NCBI GenBank assembly: GCA_946894095.1
Contig: OX335657.1
Span: 12,648,001-12,712,000 of the forward strand
Source: Incurvaria masculella
Lineage: Eukaryota > Arthropoda > Insecta > Lepidoptera > Incurvariidae
Direction: 5' to 3'
Length of the DNA: 64,000 nt
The notes under the pieces are model-generated. The model did no database searches. It was not told the origin of the DNA and saw only the letters and a list, made by a program, of their open reading frames with translations. This document shows, piece after piece, positions 20,501 to 30,430 of the stretch; position 1 is the first letter of the stretch; the number at the start of each line of letters is the position of its first letter. The translations under genes were made by a program, and so were the position numbers.

Positions 20501-21445
20501 TCATCCATAGACTCGGATTTTTCATATATCATCATTTGCCAGTTCAGCAATGAAAGCGAAGAAGAACTGGCACGAACTGGAACGTGCATTTTAGTCTAAG
20601 TTAACAAAAATATTAACGAATTGAATTAATACATGATAAATACCAAAGTTCGACGGTCAAAGACGGTGTTCGAATGGAAATCATTAGTAGAAAATCATGA
20701 GAATCTTGCTCCCGCGCACAACACTGCAGGGGTGATTTTGGAGGCAAAAATAAACCCTTGTCATTTGAAAAAAATATGAAGTATGGAAAAAATATTGTCA
20801 CGTGCGCATTTTTTTTAAGATTTAAATTACCTCGCCGGGTGAACAGGCGATTGAGTACTTAAATCTCTAGTTTAGTTGTTTTTCATTCCATGCCAAGTAG
20901 TAAAAAAGGGATGCATTTTTTAAAATGCCATAAAAATGTTCTAAAAAACGGTCAAGCGTGAACGTTTTCACTTGCCGAGGGTCCCGTCACTGCTGAACAT
21001 GGTTATAAGAAGGAATTCGTTCTACGAGACAGAGCGCGAAACGAGAAATTCGCCACAGCCTGATGATTATTTTGCTATTTCATTAAAAAAAATAGCGCTT
21101 CAGAAATCTAGTTTTTTCTCAAAAAGTACGACATTTTGAGCAAAAATAATTCGTTGGTGCACAACTACAAAAGTGTGCGTATATAAAAAAAATGGTTTAG
21201 AATTTTCAAACAACCGTTAATAAGAGGTCATCGGAACAAAGAGCCATACCATAAGGTTTCCTTTTCAGGCTTTTTGTGACACAAAAACATGTTGGTATTG
21301 CATTAAAAAACGTCCCCTTGACAAACTAAACAAAACAAAAACGATTACTTAATTTTCGGCAAGCTGTGTGCTCCTGCCACTGACAGCTGCCTTTTCCATT
21401 TAGCCACAATCCCAGGACGAAATATTTAGAGCTCTGCTAATAATA
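20501..21445. other. unassigned stretch
   Basis: Nothing recognised apart from the repeat motif CGCCGGGTGAACAGGCGATT at 20,834, shared with 9,472. Confidence 0.4.
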
Positions 21446-21538
21446 TAAGGAAGGTCCTGGCGTGACAACTAGTTCCATGTTAGGCTAATTAATATCTGAC
21501 GGTCTGTTTGGTTTTTGCCATCCATGGCCATAAAAAAG
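21446..21538 (+). mobile_element. SINE 3' fragment
   Basis: AATATAAGGAAGGTCCTGGC to TTTGCCATCCATGGCCATAA-AAAA is the last 90 bases of the shared SINE tail. The 3' hairpin has decayed. Confidence 0.7.
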
Positions 21539-21560
21539 TAATATAATTTTATTTCTACTA

Positions 21561-21728
21561 TTTGTTGTTAAAGCACCAATAGAAATTCATACTCTCCAAA
21601 TGTTAATTGTCTATCTATTACGGTTCATGAGATACATCCCTGTGACAGACTGACGGACGGCTGCACACGGGCAGCGGAGGCTTAGTAATAGGCTCCCGTT
21701 GGCACCCTTTGGGTACGGAACCCTAAAA
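21561..21728 (+). mobile_element. (GTCY)n MITE, 5'-truncated
   Basis: It starts within TTTGTTGTTAAAGCACCAAT and keeps the tract (ACGGACGGCTGCACACGG, interrupted) and the end TTTGGGTACGGAACCCTAAA. The CCGGCCAAGTGC end is missing. Confidence 0.8.
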
Positions 21729-22469
21729 ACGATAGCTTGTATGAACTAACGGCCTAGTGTAATACCTCCTTTAACATCAGGGCATGGATTGAGATGGCAG
21801 AATACAGACTGGCACATAGTTTATCCAGAATATAATGAAACGCCCAGCAGCTACACTACTCGACAAAACCTTACTTCGCCTAGTAGCGATCGAGTCTCTC
21901 CATTGCCTCGAGCTGCGCTACCTCAGAGATAGGACATCAATTTATATGGTAAACAGTTAAGTACGACCGTAAGCCCTTCTTTGTCTTACTAACTACACGC
22001 ATTAGTGTGCCCACGTATTGTTCCGGAGCATCGCCGTTAAATTGGGTGAGCAAATCCTTCCCGGAGTAGTGTTCCGCCGCTCGAGCGCTCATGAATACTT
22101 GATGGAATCGAGCTTTTTCTTCGCGGCCGTCGAATGTTCCTGGAAAAGCCGGATTTTGGAGCAGACGAATTGATGAGATACATTTATTTCGCGCCGGCAA
22201 TCGCTCAATGGATAATTAATTGGACCCGGCGCGTAATACGGTCGGCGCGAAAAGATTTATTTGCGATTTTCTAAGGTGATTCGAAGCACCTTTATGTACA
22301 GTCGTTTTCCATCAAATGTACACATTGAAAAGAGAAGGAAGTCCCTTTTACTCTATGGCTCACGTCAGCGTGACAGAAAGAGATCTCAAATTTGCCTTTA
22401 TTTCCGGTGTGTACATTTCAGAGGAAACGACTTTACATTAACAAGTAATGTAAGCAGTTGGTTTATTTT
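21729..22469. other. unassigned stretch enclosing a minus-strand ORF
   Basis: Apart from the ORF listed next, a GC-rich inverted motif is visible at 22,187-22,252, where ATTTCGCGCCGG faces GTCGGCGCGAAAAG across about 45 bases. The plus-strand frame at 22261-22494 has no motif. Confidence 0.4.
21937..22200 (-). CDS. unassigned ORF, 87 codons, possible exon
   Basis: I do not recognise this product. It begins MPARNKCISSIRLLQ and ends RSYLTVYHIN. The GC content is higher than in the flanks and the middle (TFDGREEKARFHQVFMSARA) looks protein-like, with charged and hydrophobic residues mixed. A possible acceptor TTTTCCAG|GAACATTCG lies inside it at about 22,138 and a possible donor GTTA|GTAAGAC at about 21,983, which would give an internal exon of about 150 bp. 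No partner exon was found in the window. It may be chance or a transposon relic. Confidence 0.25.
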   Translation of the reverse strand: MPARNKCISSIRLLQNPAFPGTFDGREEKARFHQVFMSARAAEHYSGKDLLTQFNGDAPEQYVGTLMRVVSKTKKGLRSYLTVYHIN

Positions 22470-22866
22470 TATGCAACCTGACATGGATGGCTAACCTTTA
22501 TGATATTAGCCCAATACACCACATTCCCGAAGAAATTAGGTGTCATGCCAGGACCTTCCCTTTATGAGCACGGCTACATTGAACTGGATGGAAAACACGA
22601 ACAATTTTTTATTGCCGCTTCGACCATCTTTTCATTCATTGCGATGGTACCAACCCGGGCGGACTTACCACCTACCCTACCACCTAGTAGGGGAAGGAGA
22701 CCTACAGTTTTACATGGATTGCGAACCATGGAGCAGCTCGCATTCGTGACGAAAATGCACTTATCGAACTCAGAAAGAGAAAGAAAGGGGTGCATGTCGG
22801 GGCGAGGATTTGAACCCAGACCTCTGTCACGCTAGGCCAGTCCTTGCGCCACTAGGCTATGAGCCT
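22470..22866 (-). mobile_element. tRNA-headed SINE sharing the 5S-SINE tail
   Basis: On the minus strand the head starts ATAGCCTAGTGGCGCAAGGA (A box) and continues to GTCTGGGTTCAAATCCTCGC-CCC (B box), so it is tRNA-derived. A short link rich in TTTCTTTCTCT follows. The tail then has ATGGTACCATCGCAATGAAT-like sequence, GGTCGAAGCGGCAATAAAAA and TCCATCCAGTTCAATGTAGC, the same as in the 5S-headed copies. It ends near CATCCATGTCAGGTTGCATA. A relative lies at 48,715-48,980. Confidence 0.82.
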
Positions 22867-22868
22867 TA

Positions 22869-23120
22869 ACGAGCCAAGTGAGTGTCGGATTCGTACACGA
22901 AGGGTTCCGTACCATCGTACAAAATTTAGCAAAAAAAATCAGTTTTAATTTTTATTATTTTTGTTGTTATAGCGGCAAAACAAATACACACTCCGTGAAC
23001 ATTTCAGCTGCCTACATATTACGGTTTATAAGATACAGCCCTGTGACCGACGGACAAACGGACAGCTCAGGCTTAGTAATAGGGTTCCGTTGGTACCCTT
23101 TGGGTAAGGAACCCTAAAAA
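22869..23120 (+). mobile_element. (GTCY)n MITE, short tract
   Basis: It runs from ACGAGCCAAGTGAGTGTCGG to TTTGGGTAAGGAACCCTAAA. The tract is reduced to ACCGACGGACAAACGGACAG (23,046-23,065). It begins two bases beyond the head of the preceding SINE. Confidence 0.82.
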
Positions 23121-23307
23121 CACTAAATGAAAATTTGCTTGCATCATATATGTCGTGTAGTTTTTGAGATTTGGTGTTTTTTTGTTACGTTCTTCCCGAC
23201 TACGGAATCCTTCATTGCGGGTGGTCCGGCACGCAATTGGCCGCTTGTTCAATGGTCACCGTGCTTTGAAATTGCTTAAAAGCAAGGTAGTTCCTGTTAT
23301 CGCCGAT

Positions 23308-23604
23308 TTAAACATTGTTGACGTTTCCGCCGGTATGAATAATTTGCTTGTTTGTTTGCGGGCTTTTGCACATTAAAATTATTTTTACCAAATCCATGGC
23401 AATGTCGGACACGTATTTATTATCTCCTTGTCGAAGATGATTCAATTTGTCCTTACATGTTAGAGCCTCTCTTAGAAGATTACTTTTTCTTTGAGCTGTA
23501 TCCGGTCTTAATGGAATAAAAGTATCAATAAATGCTAATTCGGCGTCCTTCCATCGTCCGCAAAGGCCCTCCGACCTGTTTCGCGAATTAAATTGCCTTA
23601 TCAA
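23308..23604 (-). CDS. unassigned ORF, 98 codons
   Basis: I do not recognise the product. It contains GLCGRWKDAELAFIDTFIPL, LREALTCKDKLNHLRQGDNK and VSDIAMDLVKIILMC, a mix of helical-looking amphipathic stretches uncommon in random AT-rich DNA. Third codon positions are mostly A/T, unlike the GC-rich ORF at 21,937. There is no transmembrane segment and no signal peptide. It could be an exon of a host gene, or a relic of a mobile element or an integrated virus; nothing in the neighbourhood decides between these. Confidence 0.3.
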   Translation of the reverse strand: MIRQFNSRNRSEGLCGRWKDAELAFIDTFIPLRPDTAQRKSNLLREALTCKDKLNHLRQGDNKYVSDIAMDLVKIILMCKSPQTNKQIIHTGGNVNNV

Positions 23605-23639
23605 TCAATCTAACGAACCATCTTCTTAGAAGTCGTTAA

Positions 23640-24320
23640 ATAGTAAGATGTAAATAGTGTTAATATCGAGTCGTTTTCACTACGTATAATATTCACAACG
23701 TATAAAAGTATTTTTTTCCAAAAAATCAAAACCATGCATATCGTATAATATTCACAACGTATAATTGCCTACGTTGTGCATTAAGAAAGTTTAAAAATAG
23801 AATCAACTCTTTGCATCATGCATAACGTATAATAGTCACAACGTATAATATTCCTAACGTGAATTCACAAAAAAAGAAAACCATGCAGAACGTATAATAT
23901 GCCATTTAAGCACTGCATAAAGCGCCCTAATGACGATACATTTAAGGCTGAAATTGCTACGAATAGATATTTGTTAAAGAGTAACAAGGCCACCTTACGC
24001 TAATTGAGACGGGCGAAAAGTCGCGTGCGAGTATACGCTTTAAACGTATATTCATAAGGGCGCTTATCGTATGAAAAGTTTTTGGATTAGATGATATGCA
24101 TGGTTTTCTTTTTTTGTTAAATAAAGATCATAATTTTATACCTTGTGACTATTATACGTTATGCATGGAGAAATAAGTAATTTTATTTTTTAAACTTCTT
24201 CATGCACTACGTATAAAATTATACGATCTGCCGATTATACGTTGTGCATGGTTTTAAAATGTTGTTAAAATATGATATTATACGATCTGCATATTAGACG
24301 TTCTGCCGTTCCCCCTTAAT
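23640..24320. repeat. inverted cluster of ACGTATAAT motifs
   Basis: On the left, CACAACGTATAATATTC-type motifs recur in one direction (23,681, 23,741, 23,820, 23,842 and 23,888). On the right, the inverse TATTATACGTTATGCATGG and TATACGTTGTGCATGGTTTT recur (24,150 and 24,236). Longer arms also pair: CATGCATAACGTATAATAGT on the left against ACTATTATACGTTATGCATG on the right. The whole is a large, imperfect foldback of about 680 bp with satellite-like subrepeats, and it has no reading frame. Confidence 0.65.
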
Positions 24321-24323
24321 ATC

Positions 24324-24671
24324 CATACTAATATTATAAATGCGAAAGTAACTCGGTTTTTTGCGTTTTCACCCCTAAACAGCTGAACCAAACCTGCCCT
24401 ATTAAAAATGCGGTAACTACATATGAGGCCCATATGTAGATACCGCTTTTTTAGTTAGGAGGGCAAAATTATGATGAATTTCGCTAATGAGATAGTCTGA
24501 ACCTTGGAATAGGACATACGATACCTTATGTGTTGAAAATTAAACTCGAGTGGGTTGCAATAGATGATGAACGTTTTCATGGGGAACTCGTATAATATCC
24601 AGGAGATAATTCAGTCCGATATCTGTCCAAAGCGACATCGTTCCGAGTGGAGCCAAGAACCTCAGCTAGTA
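24324..24671 (+). mobile_element. Helitron-like non-autonomous element, nearly complete
   Basis: It starts TCCATACTAATATTATAAAT-GCGAAAGTAAC, has TTTTCACCCCTAAACAGCTG, and ends TCCGAGTGGAGCCAAGAACC-TCAGCTAGT. A 5' TC and a 3' CTAGT fit the Helitron ends. An inverted pair is seen at 24,410-24,450 (GCGGTAACTACATATGAGGC against GCCCATATGTAGATACCGC). No Rep/helicase is encoded. Confidence 0.6.
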
Positions 24672-24788
24672 AGTATTACTGTAGGTTACATACAAATCTC
24701 TAGCATATTTATTCTAACTTCATGTAGAATGTAAAACCTCTTAAGCGATATATGGCGACCTGCGCCTGAAGGGTCGAATGTTTTTTTT

Positions 24789-25052
24789 ATACATGTGACG
24801 GGATATGCATGGCACACCTACTTTCATGATATGAGTCCAGCACACCCCATGGGAACTAGGTGCCATGCCAGCACCTTCCTTTTATTGCACAGCTACATTG
24901 TACTGGATGGAAAACATGGATAATTTTAATTGCCGCTTCTACCATCGTTGATGCAATGCGACTGTACCAACGTGGGCGGTATTAAACCTGCCATCTAGTA
25001 AGTACGGTCCACAGTTACAATCCGAACCATGAACGGCGAATCCCTCTTTTAC
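24789..25052 (-). mobile_element. SINE, tail plus decayed head
   Basis: It keeps CACATGGGAACTAGGTGCCA-like tail sequence, GGATGGAAAACATGGATAAT and ATTGCCGCTTCTACCATCGT. The head has decayed to ACAGTTACAATCCGAACCAT and no 5S match is left. Confidence 0.7.
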
Positions 25053-25093
25053 GACATGCACGGGAAGAAATTAAGTGGGACCAATAGTATTAT

Positions 25094-25351
25094 TTTTAGG
25101 GTTCCGTAACCAAAGAATAAAAACGGAACCCTATTACTAAGCCTCCGCTGTCCGTCCGTCCGTCCGTCCTTCCGTCCGTCCGTCCGTCCGACTGTCACAG
25201 GGCTGTATCTCATGAACAGTATTAGGTAGGCAGCTGAACATTCAGAAATCGTGTATCATACAAAAAACGCGTAAACGTTTTTTTGTGTTAAATCTTGTAC
25301 GATGGTACGGAACCCTTCGTGTGCAAGTCCTACTCGCACTTGGCCGGTTTT
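25094..25351 (-). mobile_element. (GTCY)n MITE
   Basis: It runs from TTTTTAGGGTTCCGTAACCA through a CCGT tract (25,149-25,194) to CGCACTTGGCCGGTTTT. The part between the AATTTCACAGAGTG block and the AAAAACG block is shortened. Confidence 0.83.
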
Positions 25352-25860
25352 GGACACACAACTGGCACAATTGTTATGTGAGCCCAATGTTACCTCCTCC
25401 GTGGTGTTCGTTCCGACTCGTGGAGTCTGGAGGCTGGAGTTGCTCAGCAAATCGTGCCTGTATTGCGACTCCGGCAACAAGGCGCGGGCGCGCGCCCCAG
25501 TCCGCGTGTGTGCCCACCGCTCGAGGGATTGGGCGTGCCAATATTTGAACGAGAGATTCGCCTTAAATGTGTTTGCACCCGTCGCCGCGTGTTTACTGTC
25601 AAATAATTAGTTCCCAGTCGGTTTTTAAGGCGGAAGTTGAAGTAGTGGCCAAGGCAATTCATCAAAAACATTCTTGGACAGAGAATGTTGGACAGAAAAA
25701 GTTTTCTTTTTCTCCTCAGAAAAGATTAGTTCGTGCTTTCTTTATCATCGAGTTTGACAAATGCGTTTATACAACTTATACCTTACGGATGAGGCTGCAT
25801 TGGGTTTTCCACTGTGTGCCTAAAAACCGAATTCACAAATCTTGCTGCAAAAAAAAAAAG
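25352..25860. other. unassigned stretch with a GC-rich part
   Basis: From 25,400 to 25,530 the GC content is high (GCGGGCGCGCGCCCCAGTCC). Overlapping frames on both strands are open but have no motif. A coding exon cannot be excluded. Confidence 0.35.
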
Positions 25861-25910
25861 ATTTCGACGAATAGAGAACCTCCTCCTTTTTTTGTAGTCG
25901 GTAAATAAGC
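25861..25910 (+). mobile_element. retroelement tail 'AACCTCCTCCTTTTT...GTCGGT'
   Basis: ATTTCGACGAATAGAGAACC-TCCTCCTTTTTTTGTAGTCGGT is one of four similar tails in the window (also 27,010, 35,562 and 56,410). The 'ACGAATTGA-AACCTCCTCC-TTTT-GTCGGTTA' order is common at the 3' end of a lepidopteran dispersed retroelement. The parent family was not identified. Confidence 0.55.
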
Positions 25911-26834
25911 AATCTAGCAGACTCTATGGTGGTCGAAAATCCATGCCAGATATTCCCTAATATCCCTTTTATTTCCTACTATGCGCCAATACTCTGTAGC
26001 TATCGGCCCTAGTGTTCAAATCTTTTCTTGAGATCCGTTACGTTCGTTGACTATCGCGGAGCATCATTTCGAATGCATCAAATGTATTGGTGCGTTCTAA
26101 CCTTTCATGCGAGTGGTTTATTTAATGTTTGGCATTTTGATAGTTTGATGTTTAAAAAAACATAACACCATGAGTAGTTTTTCTGTTCCTAACTTATAGC
26201 TACATTAATCTACCGGATCGCTTAAAATAATTTTATTGGCTTACTTTAAGTGTACTTTGGGACGAAGATAAATGGCAAGACTATATTATTAATTGTACTA
26301 TAGATCAGATCGCTCAAATCAAGTTTAGGCACGACCTGATATTATTGTATTGGATTATTTATTTTGCTACTTTAATAATTTTTTACTGATTTGTTTCGCG
26401 CTACTGACTGCTTCGTAAATTATTCGATTGTATTATTTTATTCATAGTTAGGTAACATATACTTGAATGTGTCAAAAGGATGCAACCCGTCTGCTCTATT
26501 TTCATGCTAATAAAAACTGACAAACATACTTTGCCAGACACTAAATACGGTGAAGTTAAAATTTGATTAAATGAATAGCAATCAGGTTGGTACATTTTCA
26601 GATTCTTCGATTCGTCTTGTAAGATCTTAACGGTAAGCATCAAAAAATTACTCTCCCCATACAAAAGAAGTTCACTTCCTATTTAACAACCATTGTTCCA
26701 GTTAGCTTGGTATTTGATATCTACTTAATATCAGACAACTAATTTGTTTTATTTTAATCAGAATCGACAGCAAAAATAAAATATTCATAGTCGTTTTCTT
26801 TTCTCTGCCTTGGAACAGGTGTTTTGTTCGAAAA
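25911..26834. other. unassigned AT-rich stretch
   Basis: Nothing recognised. The minus frame at 26401-26664 lacks a motif. Confidence 0.4.
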
Positions 26835-27056
26835 AAACAACAACGTGCAGACACATTCTTTGTCCAATATTATCTACATACCAAATATCAAGTTAACAGG
26901 ATCGGTAGTTTCCAAACGATTAGTAAACTACTTTATTTTTGGGAACCTAATTTTATGATCCTTACGGACTCACCATAATAGCTTCCATGAAGGTAATTAG
27001 AAAAAAAAAACATACAGACGAATTGATAACCTCCTCCTTTTTTGAAGTCGGTTAAA
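26835..27056 (+). mobile_element. retroelement 3' part with the AACCTCCTCC tail
   Basis: The tail ACAGACGAATTGATAACCTC-CTCCTTTTTTGAAGTCGGTT is the cleanest of the four. Upstream, TACCAAATATCAAGTTAACA-GGATCGGTAG is a motif order seen before such tails in Lepidoptera. The left limit is approximate. Confidence 0.5.
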
Positions 27057-27965
27057 AAATATTGCTGAACAGATCAACATAATTTTACATTTTCTTTCAA
27101 ATTTCAGAATAAAAGAGGTATATAGGGTAATAGAGGTATGGTCCACACGTTAACCACGTATTTCTTAGGCATATTTGAAACAAAAAAGTTTAAAACATTT
27201 AGTTTTATGACTTGAAAAAATAATCCTCACATATTTTTGCAAATACCTACACACAAAATCATGTTGCATAGAATAAATAGTAAAGATGTAAGGATTCCAA
27301 AAATGGTGATTTGCGTGCGTTTTTCGCGCCATCTATATTTCGTTGAAGTTATAGGGAACGTTTTGAGTCACCAATAGTCATACTACTCTACATTCTGTAT
27401 GATATGAAACTATCGCAGTATGAGAGTGTTCAACTCTTTTTGTCACTCTGCGTGTCGCTAACTTCTGCAGTTTGGCTTTTAACCGAAATTTCACGATACG
27501 GGAAATCTTACGACACTATAATGTCATTGTCATTTTGAGAAGAACAAAAAGTAATAAACGCTATGAACAAACTATTCTCATTTTAGCTCCTCCGAAGTCC
27601 GGTAAAAAACGGTCAAAGGTTGAATAGCCCGTTTTGCATAATGCCGTGCAGTTACATATGCACGCTTTAATGAATATTATCCCAGCATTGGCGCTCGGCA
27701 CAAGGCCAGCAGCTTTCGAGGTGCCGTGATGTCACCAGGCCCGCAGGTTGAGTGAACTAACCACTCTGGAATCTCGCACTAAGGGTAGAGCCACACTGCA
27801 CGAATCTTACCGCGTGTCTTGCATCGCGTGCACCTTACGTTGCGTACTTTGCGGCAGTCGCGTTATTCACCCTAAGGTGGTTAAAGTACGTCCTTTTTTT
27901 CCTTTTTCACGTCACGCTGGCCGCATCGCGTGTCGCTGCGTCGAGCATAACATTCTTTATCCGTG
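27057..27965. other. unassigned stretch
   Basis: No gene recognised. At 27,783-27,940 the DNA is GC-richer, with many GCGTG/CACGC words (TCGCGTGCACCTTACGTTGC), like the ends of an old foldback element. One GCGCCATCT occurs at 27,327. Confidence 0.4.
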
Positions 27966-28261
27966 TTTTTAGGGTTCCGTACTCGAAGGGTGAAAACGGA
28001 ACCCTATTACTAAGCCTCCGCTGTCCGTCCGTCTGTCCGTCCGTCCGCCTGGTACAGGGCTTTATCTCATGAACCGTAATAGCTAGGCTGCTGAAATTTT
28101 TACACATTGTGTATTTATTTTGCCGCTATAACAACAAATAGGTTCAATCAAAAAATAATAGGGGGCCCCATACAAAAAACGTGATTTTTTTGTGTTAAAT
28201 CTTGTACGATGTTACGGAACCCTTCGTGTGCGAGTCCGACTCGCACTTGGCCGGTTTTTTT
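27966..28261 (-). mobile_element. (GTCY)n MITE, complete copy
   Basis: It runs from TTTTTAGGGTTCCGTACTCG to GAGTCCGACTCGCACTTGGC-CGGTTTTT. The tract (28,020-28,051) is short. Only 170 bases separate it from the next, truncated copy. Confidence 0.88.
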
Positions 28262-28428
28262 TTGTTGTTTGCTTACATTTGCCGTTATTGTGATAAAAAT
28301 GGGTTTGGTTGATGACACACCGTGAGTAAGCCGTTCTTACAAACCCTAAAATGAGTGTTAGCCATGGTAATCTCAAATCATATAAATCTCAAATATATTT
28401 GCCAATATGTTCGACATGCAAAGACCAA

Positions 28429-28501
28429 TTTTTAGGGTTCCGTACCCAAAGGGTGCCAACGGAACCCTATTATTAAGACTCCGCTGTCCGTCCGTCCGTC
28501 T
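28429..28501 (-). mobile_element. (GTCY)n MITE, truncated within the tract
   Basis: It holds AATTTTTAGGGTTCCGTACCC to CGCTGTCCGTCCGTCCGTC. It stops in the tetranucleotide tract, as the stub at 5,719 nearly does, so breakage at the tract may be recurrent. Confidence 0.8.
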
Positions 28502-28889
28502 GCGCGGCGCTCAATATACACTCAGTGTGGCGCCAGCCTTAGCTTCTAGCTGGTCACCTATTCTTGTCCAGTTTAACCTTTAATAGTATGTAAAGGTAAA
28601 TAGATATGTGTTTATATGTCAATGGCTTGCGGATGTTATTTATTAGTTACATTTATGTAAACATTCACAGGTATACGAATAAATTTCTGATCTACTATGA
28701 AATGTGCAGTAAAACACGTTGGCGTGGTAGAGCGATCATGACCGATCATGATTGTATAGCGATTACTTCACTTTTCACATTGAGGTGTGATGGTAATCGT
28801 CGAATGGGACTTATTCCCAAACGTGCGGTTTCCTTTCAACGAAACTTGTATTTAGAAACGTTTTTATACATTCGTAAACACATGTTATA
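28502..28889. other. unassigned stretch
   Basis: No recognisable gene. The plus frame at 28606-28893 is probably chance. Confidence 0.4.
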
Positions 28890-29213
28890 CTAAGTAATGT
28901 GGCATGAATGTATGTATTATCGACCGTGAAGCAAGGACACATTAATTGAAAAAAGATCCCTGTAACAAGAACTACTTTACGAATATACTGCAAGGCTGGA
29001 CCCGAACCAGAAAAACATACCATTCGTGGGTATTGCGTCTAACCAATTTCGCCACCTGCTGTATACCCATAATTTGGAATTCTCCTACAGTCCCTCTTTC
29101 CGTAATCAATGCCTCCTACTAACACAGTATCATTACGGTCGATTATACATACATACATATCACATTCCTTGAAATAAGCTACGTACATGCTCAGTACGAA
29201 AAAGTATTTTTAC
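28890..29213 (-). mobile_element. tRNA-Leu-like SINE family, complete-looking copy
   Basis: On the minus strand the middle part has GGTGGCGAAATTGGTTAGAC-GC (A-box region, like a tRNA-Leu) and, about 50 bases on, GGTTCGGGTCCAGCC (B box). The outer parts, ATGTATGTATTATCGACCGT-GAAG on the left and TTACGGTCGATTATACATAC on the right, are inverted. Beyond the right arm, GGAATAAGC-like sequence (29,173-29,213) repeats the edge seen at 724-774. This is a tRNA-derived repeat framed by inverted arms, an odd mix of SINE and MITE features. Confidence 0.7.
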
Positions 29214-30133
29214 ATGTTATACGGTCAAATGGTATTTTAAACAAACATAATTAGCTAACCATCCTAATATTGTTTTCCGACAATCTGTGTTTAAAATGAA
29301 AGCTTGAAGAATGTTCAGAGAATGAAATGAAACATTTTTAGAGTTACCTTAATTTTATATAGCCTAATCAGTCAGAAAACGTTCATGTAAGTTTAAAATA
29401 AGTAAAAGGAATAGAGTGTTTGATAACCGTATTAATAAAAAAAATAGTTTTGTTGCATCATACTGTATGCTAGCCCTCGTATATAGTTCATAAACACCAC
29501 CTAATATCCCCTCCCTGGTACCTACCCCCCGTGGTGTAGCTGACCATCATTCAAACTTTCTTTCACACCCTGGTGAAATAAGTCCTGCAACAGAATTAAA
29601 GATATACTTCGTCCTCCATAGATGCGCGCTGCGATAACAGAATTCCCTCGTCCTCTCCCTGCATTCCCAAGTCCTGTCTCCCGCCTCCTGTTTATGCATT
29701 GCAGGGTCAGAGGAGACTAACTGCATACAAAACGACGCGGCCGGTCTCCTAGGAACTCCTATCGTCCCATCAGCTTCCGAGAACCTTCTCCGCTGAGCTT
29801 TGTATTGTAATCGCTGAATTCATTATGACACCTTCTGTTTCTGTGCGATGTTGTCGCGTTTATATGCGAGAAATTGCAGCTGAAACAGTGTAGTAGTTAT
29901 TATAGTCTCTTCGAATTTTATTTTTTTTAACTTGATATGAATGACTAAAACGGCATTTACTATTTAGATATTGTTTTGTAGGCGGGTGTATGTAGGCGAA
30001 CATTAAAATAAAACTAAAAACATGTTTTTACGTGAAAATAATGTATTTTAAGAATAGCAGCCATACAGATCTGAAAATGATTTTCGAGTATGCTGCTAGC
30101 ACTAAGATGGTTCGATTTCTTTATTCTTATGAA
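29214..30133. other. unassigned stretch, pyrimidine-rich middle
   Basis: From 29,500 to 29,830 the sequence is C/T-rich and GC-richer (CCTCCCTGGTACCTACCCCC). No convincing frame is visible. Confidence 0.4.
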
Positions 30134-30430
30134 TGAGATATGTATGTATGTATAATCGACAGTGAAACAAGGACACATGAATTAAAGAAAGAGCCCAATA
30201 CAAATAACTGCTTTACGAATATTTTGCAAGGCTGGACCCGAACCAGCAAAACATACCATTCGCGGGTATTGCCTCTTCCAATTTCGTGACCTGCTGCATA
30301 CCCATAATTTGGAATTCACCTACAGTCCCTCCTCCCGTTATCAATGCCTCCTACTAACACAGTGTTTAAGATTATACCTACATATATTTATTTAACGCTT
30401 CATCTGCATTGCCGACAGTGACTGCAAAGA
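30134..30430 (-). mobile_element. tRNA-Leu-like SINE family copy
   Basis: It runs from GAGATATGTATGTATGTATA and ATCGACAGTGAAACAAGGAC through CAAGGCTGGACCCGAACCAG to AATGCCTCCTACTAACACAG-TG. The part after 30,370 (ATTTATTTAACGCTTCATCT, GACAGTGACTGC) matches the end of the copy at 52,365. Confidence 0.72.

Noticed and set aside
22500..22835. 111-codon plus ORF
   Set aside because: It is the inverse of a tRNA-headed SINE and contains its A and B boxes.
22806..22860. True tRNA gene
   Set aside because: No closing acceptor stem, and the unit continues into a SINE tail.
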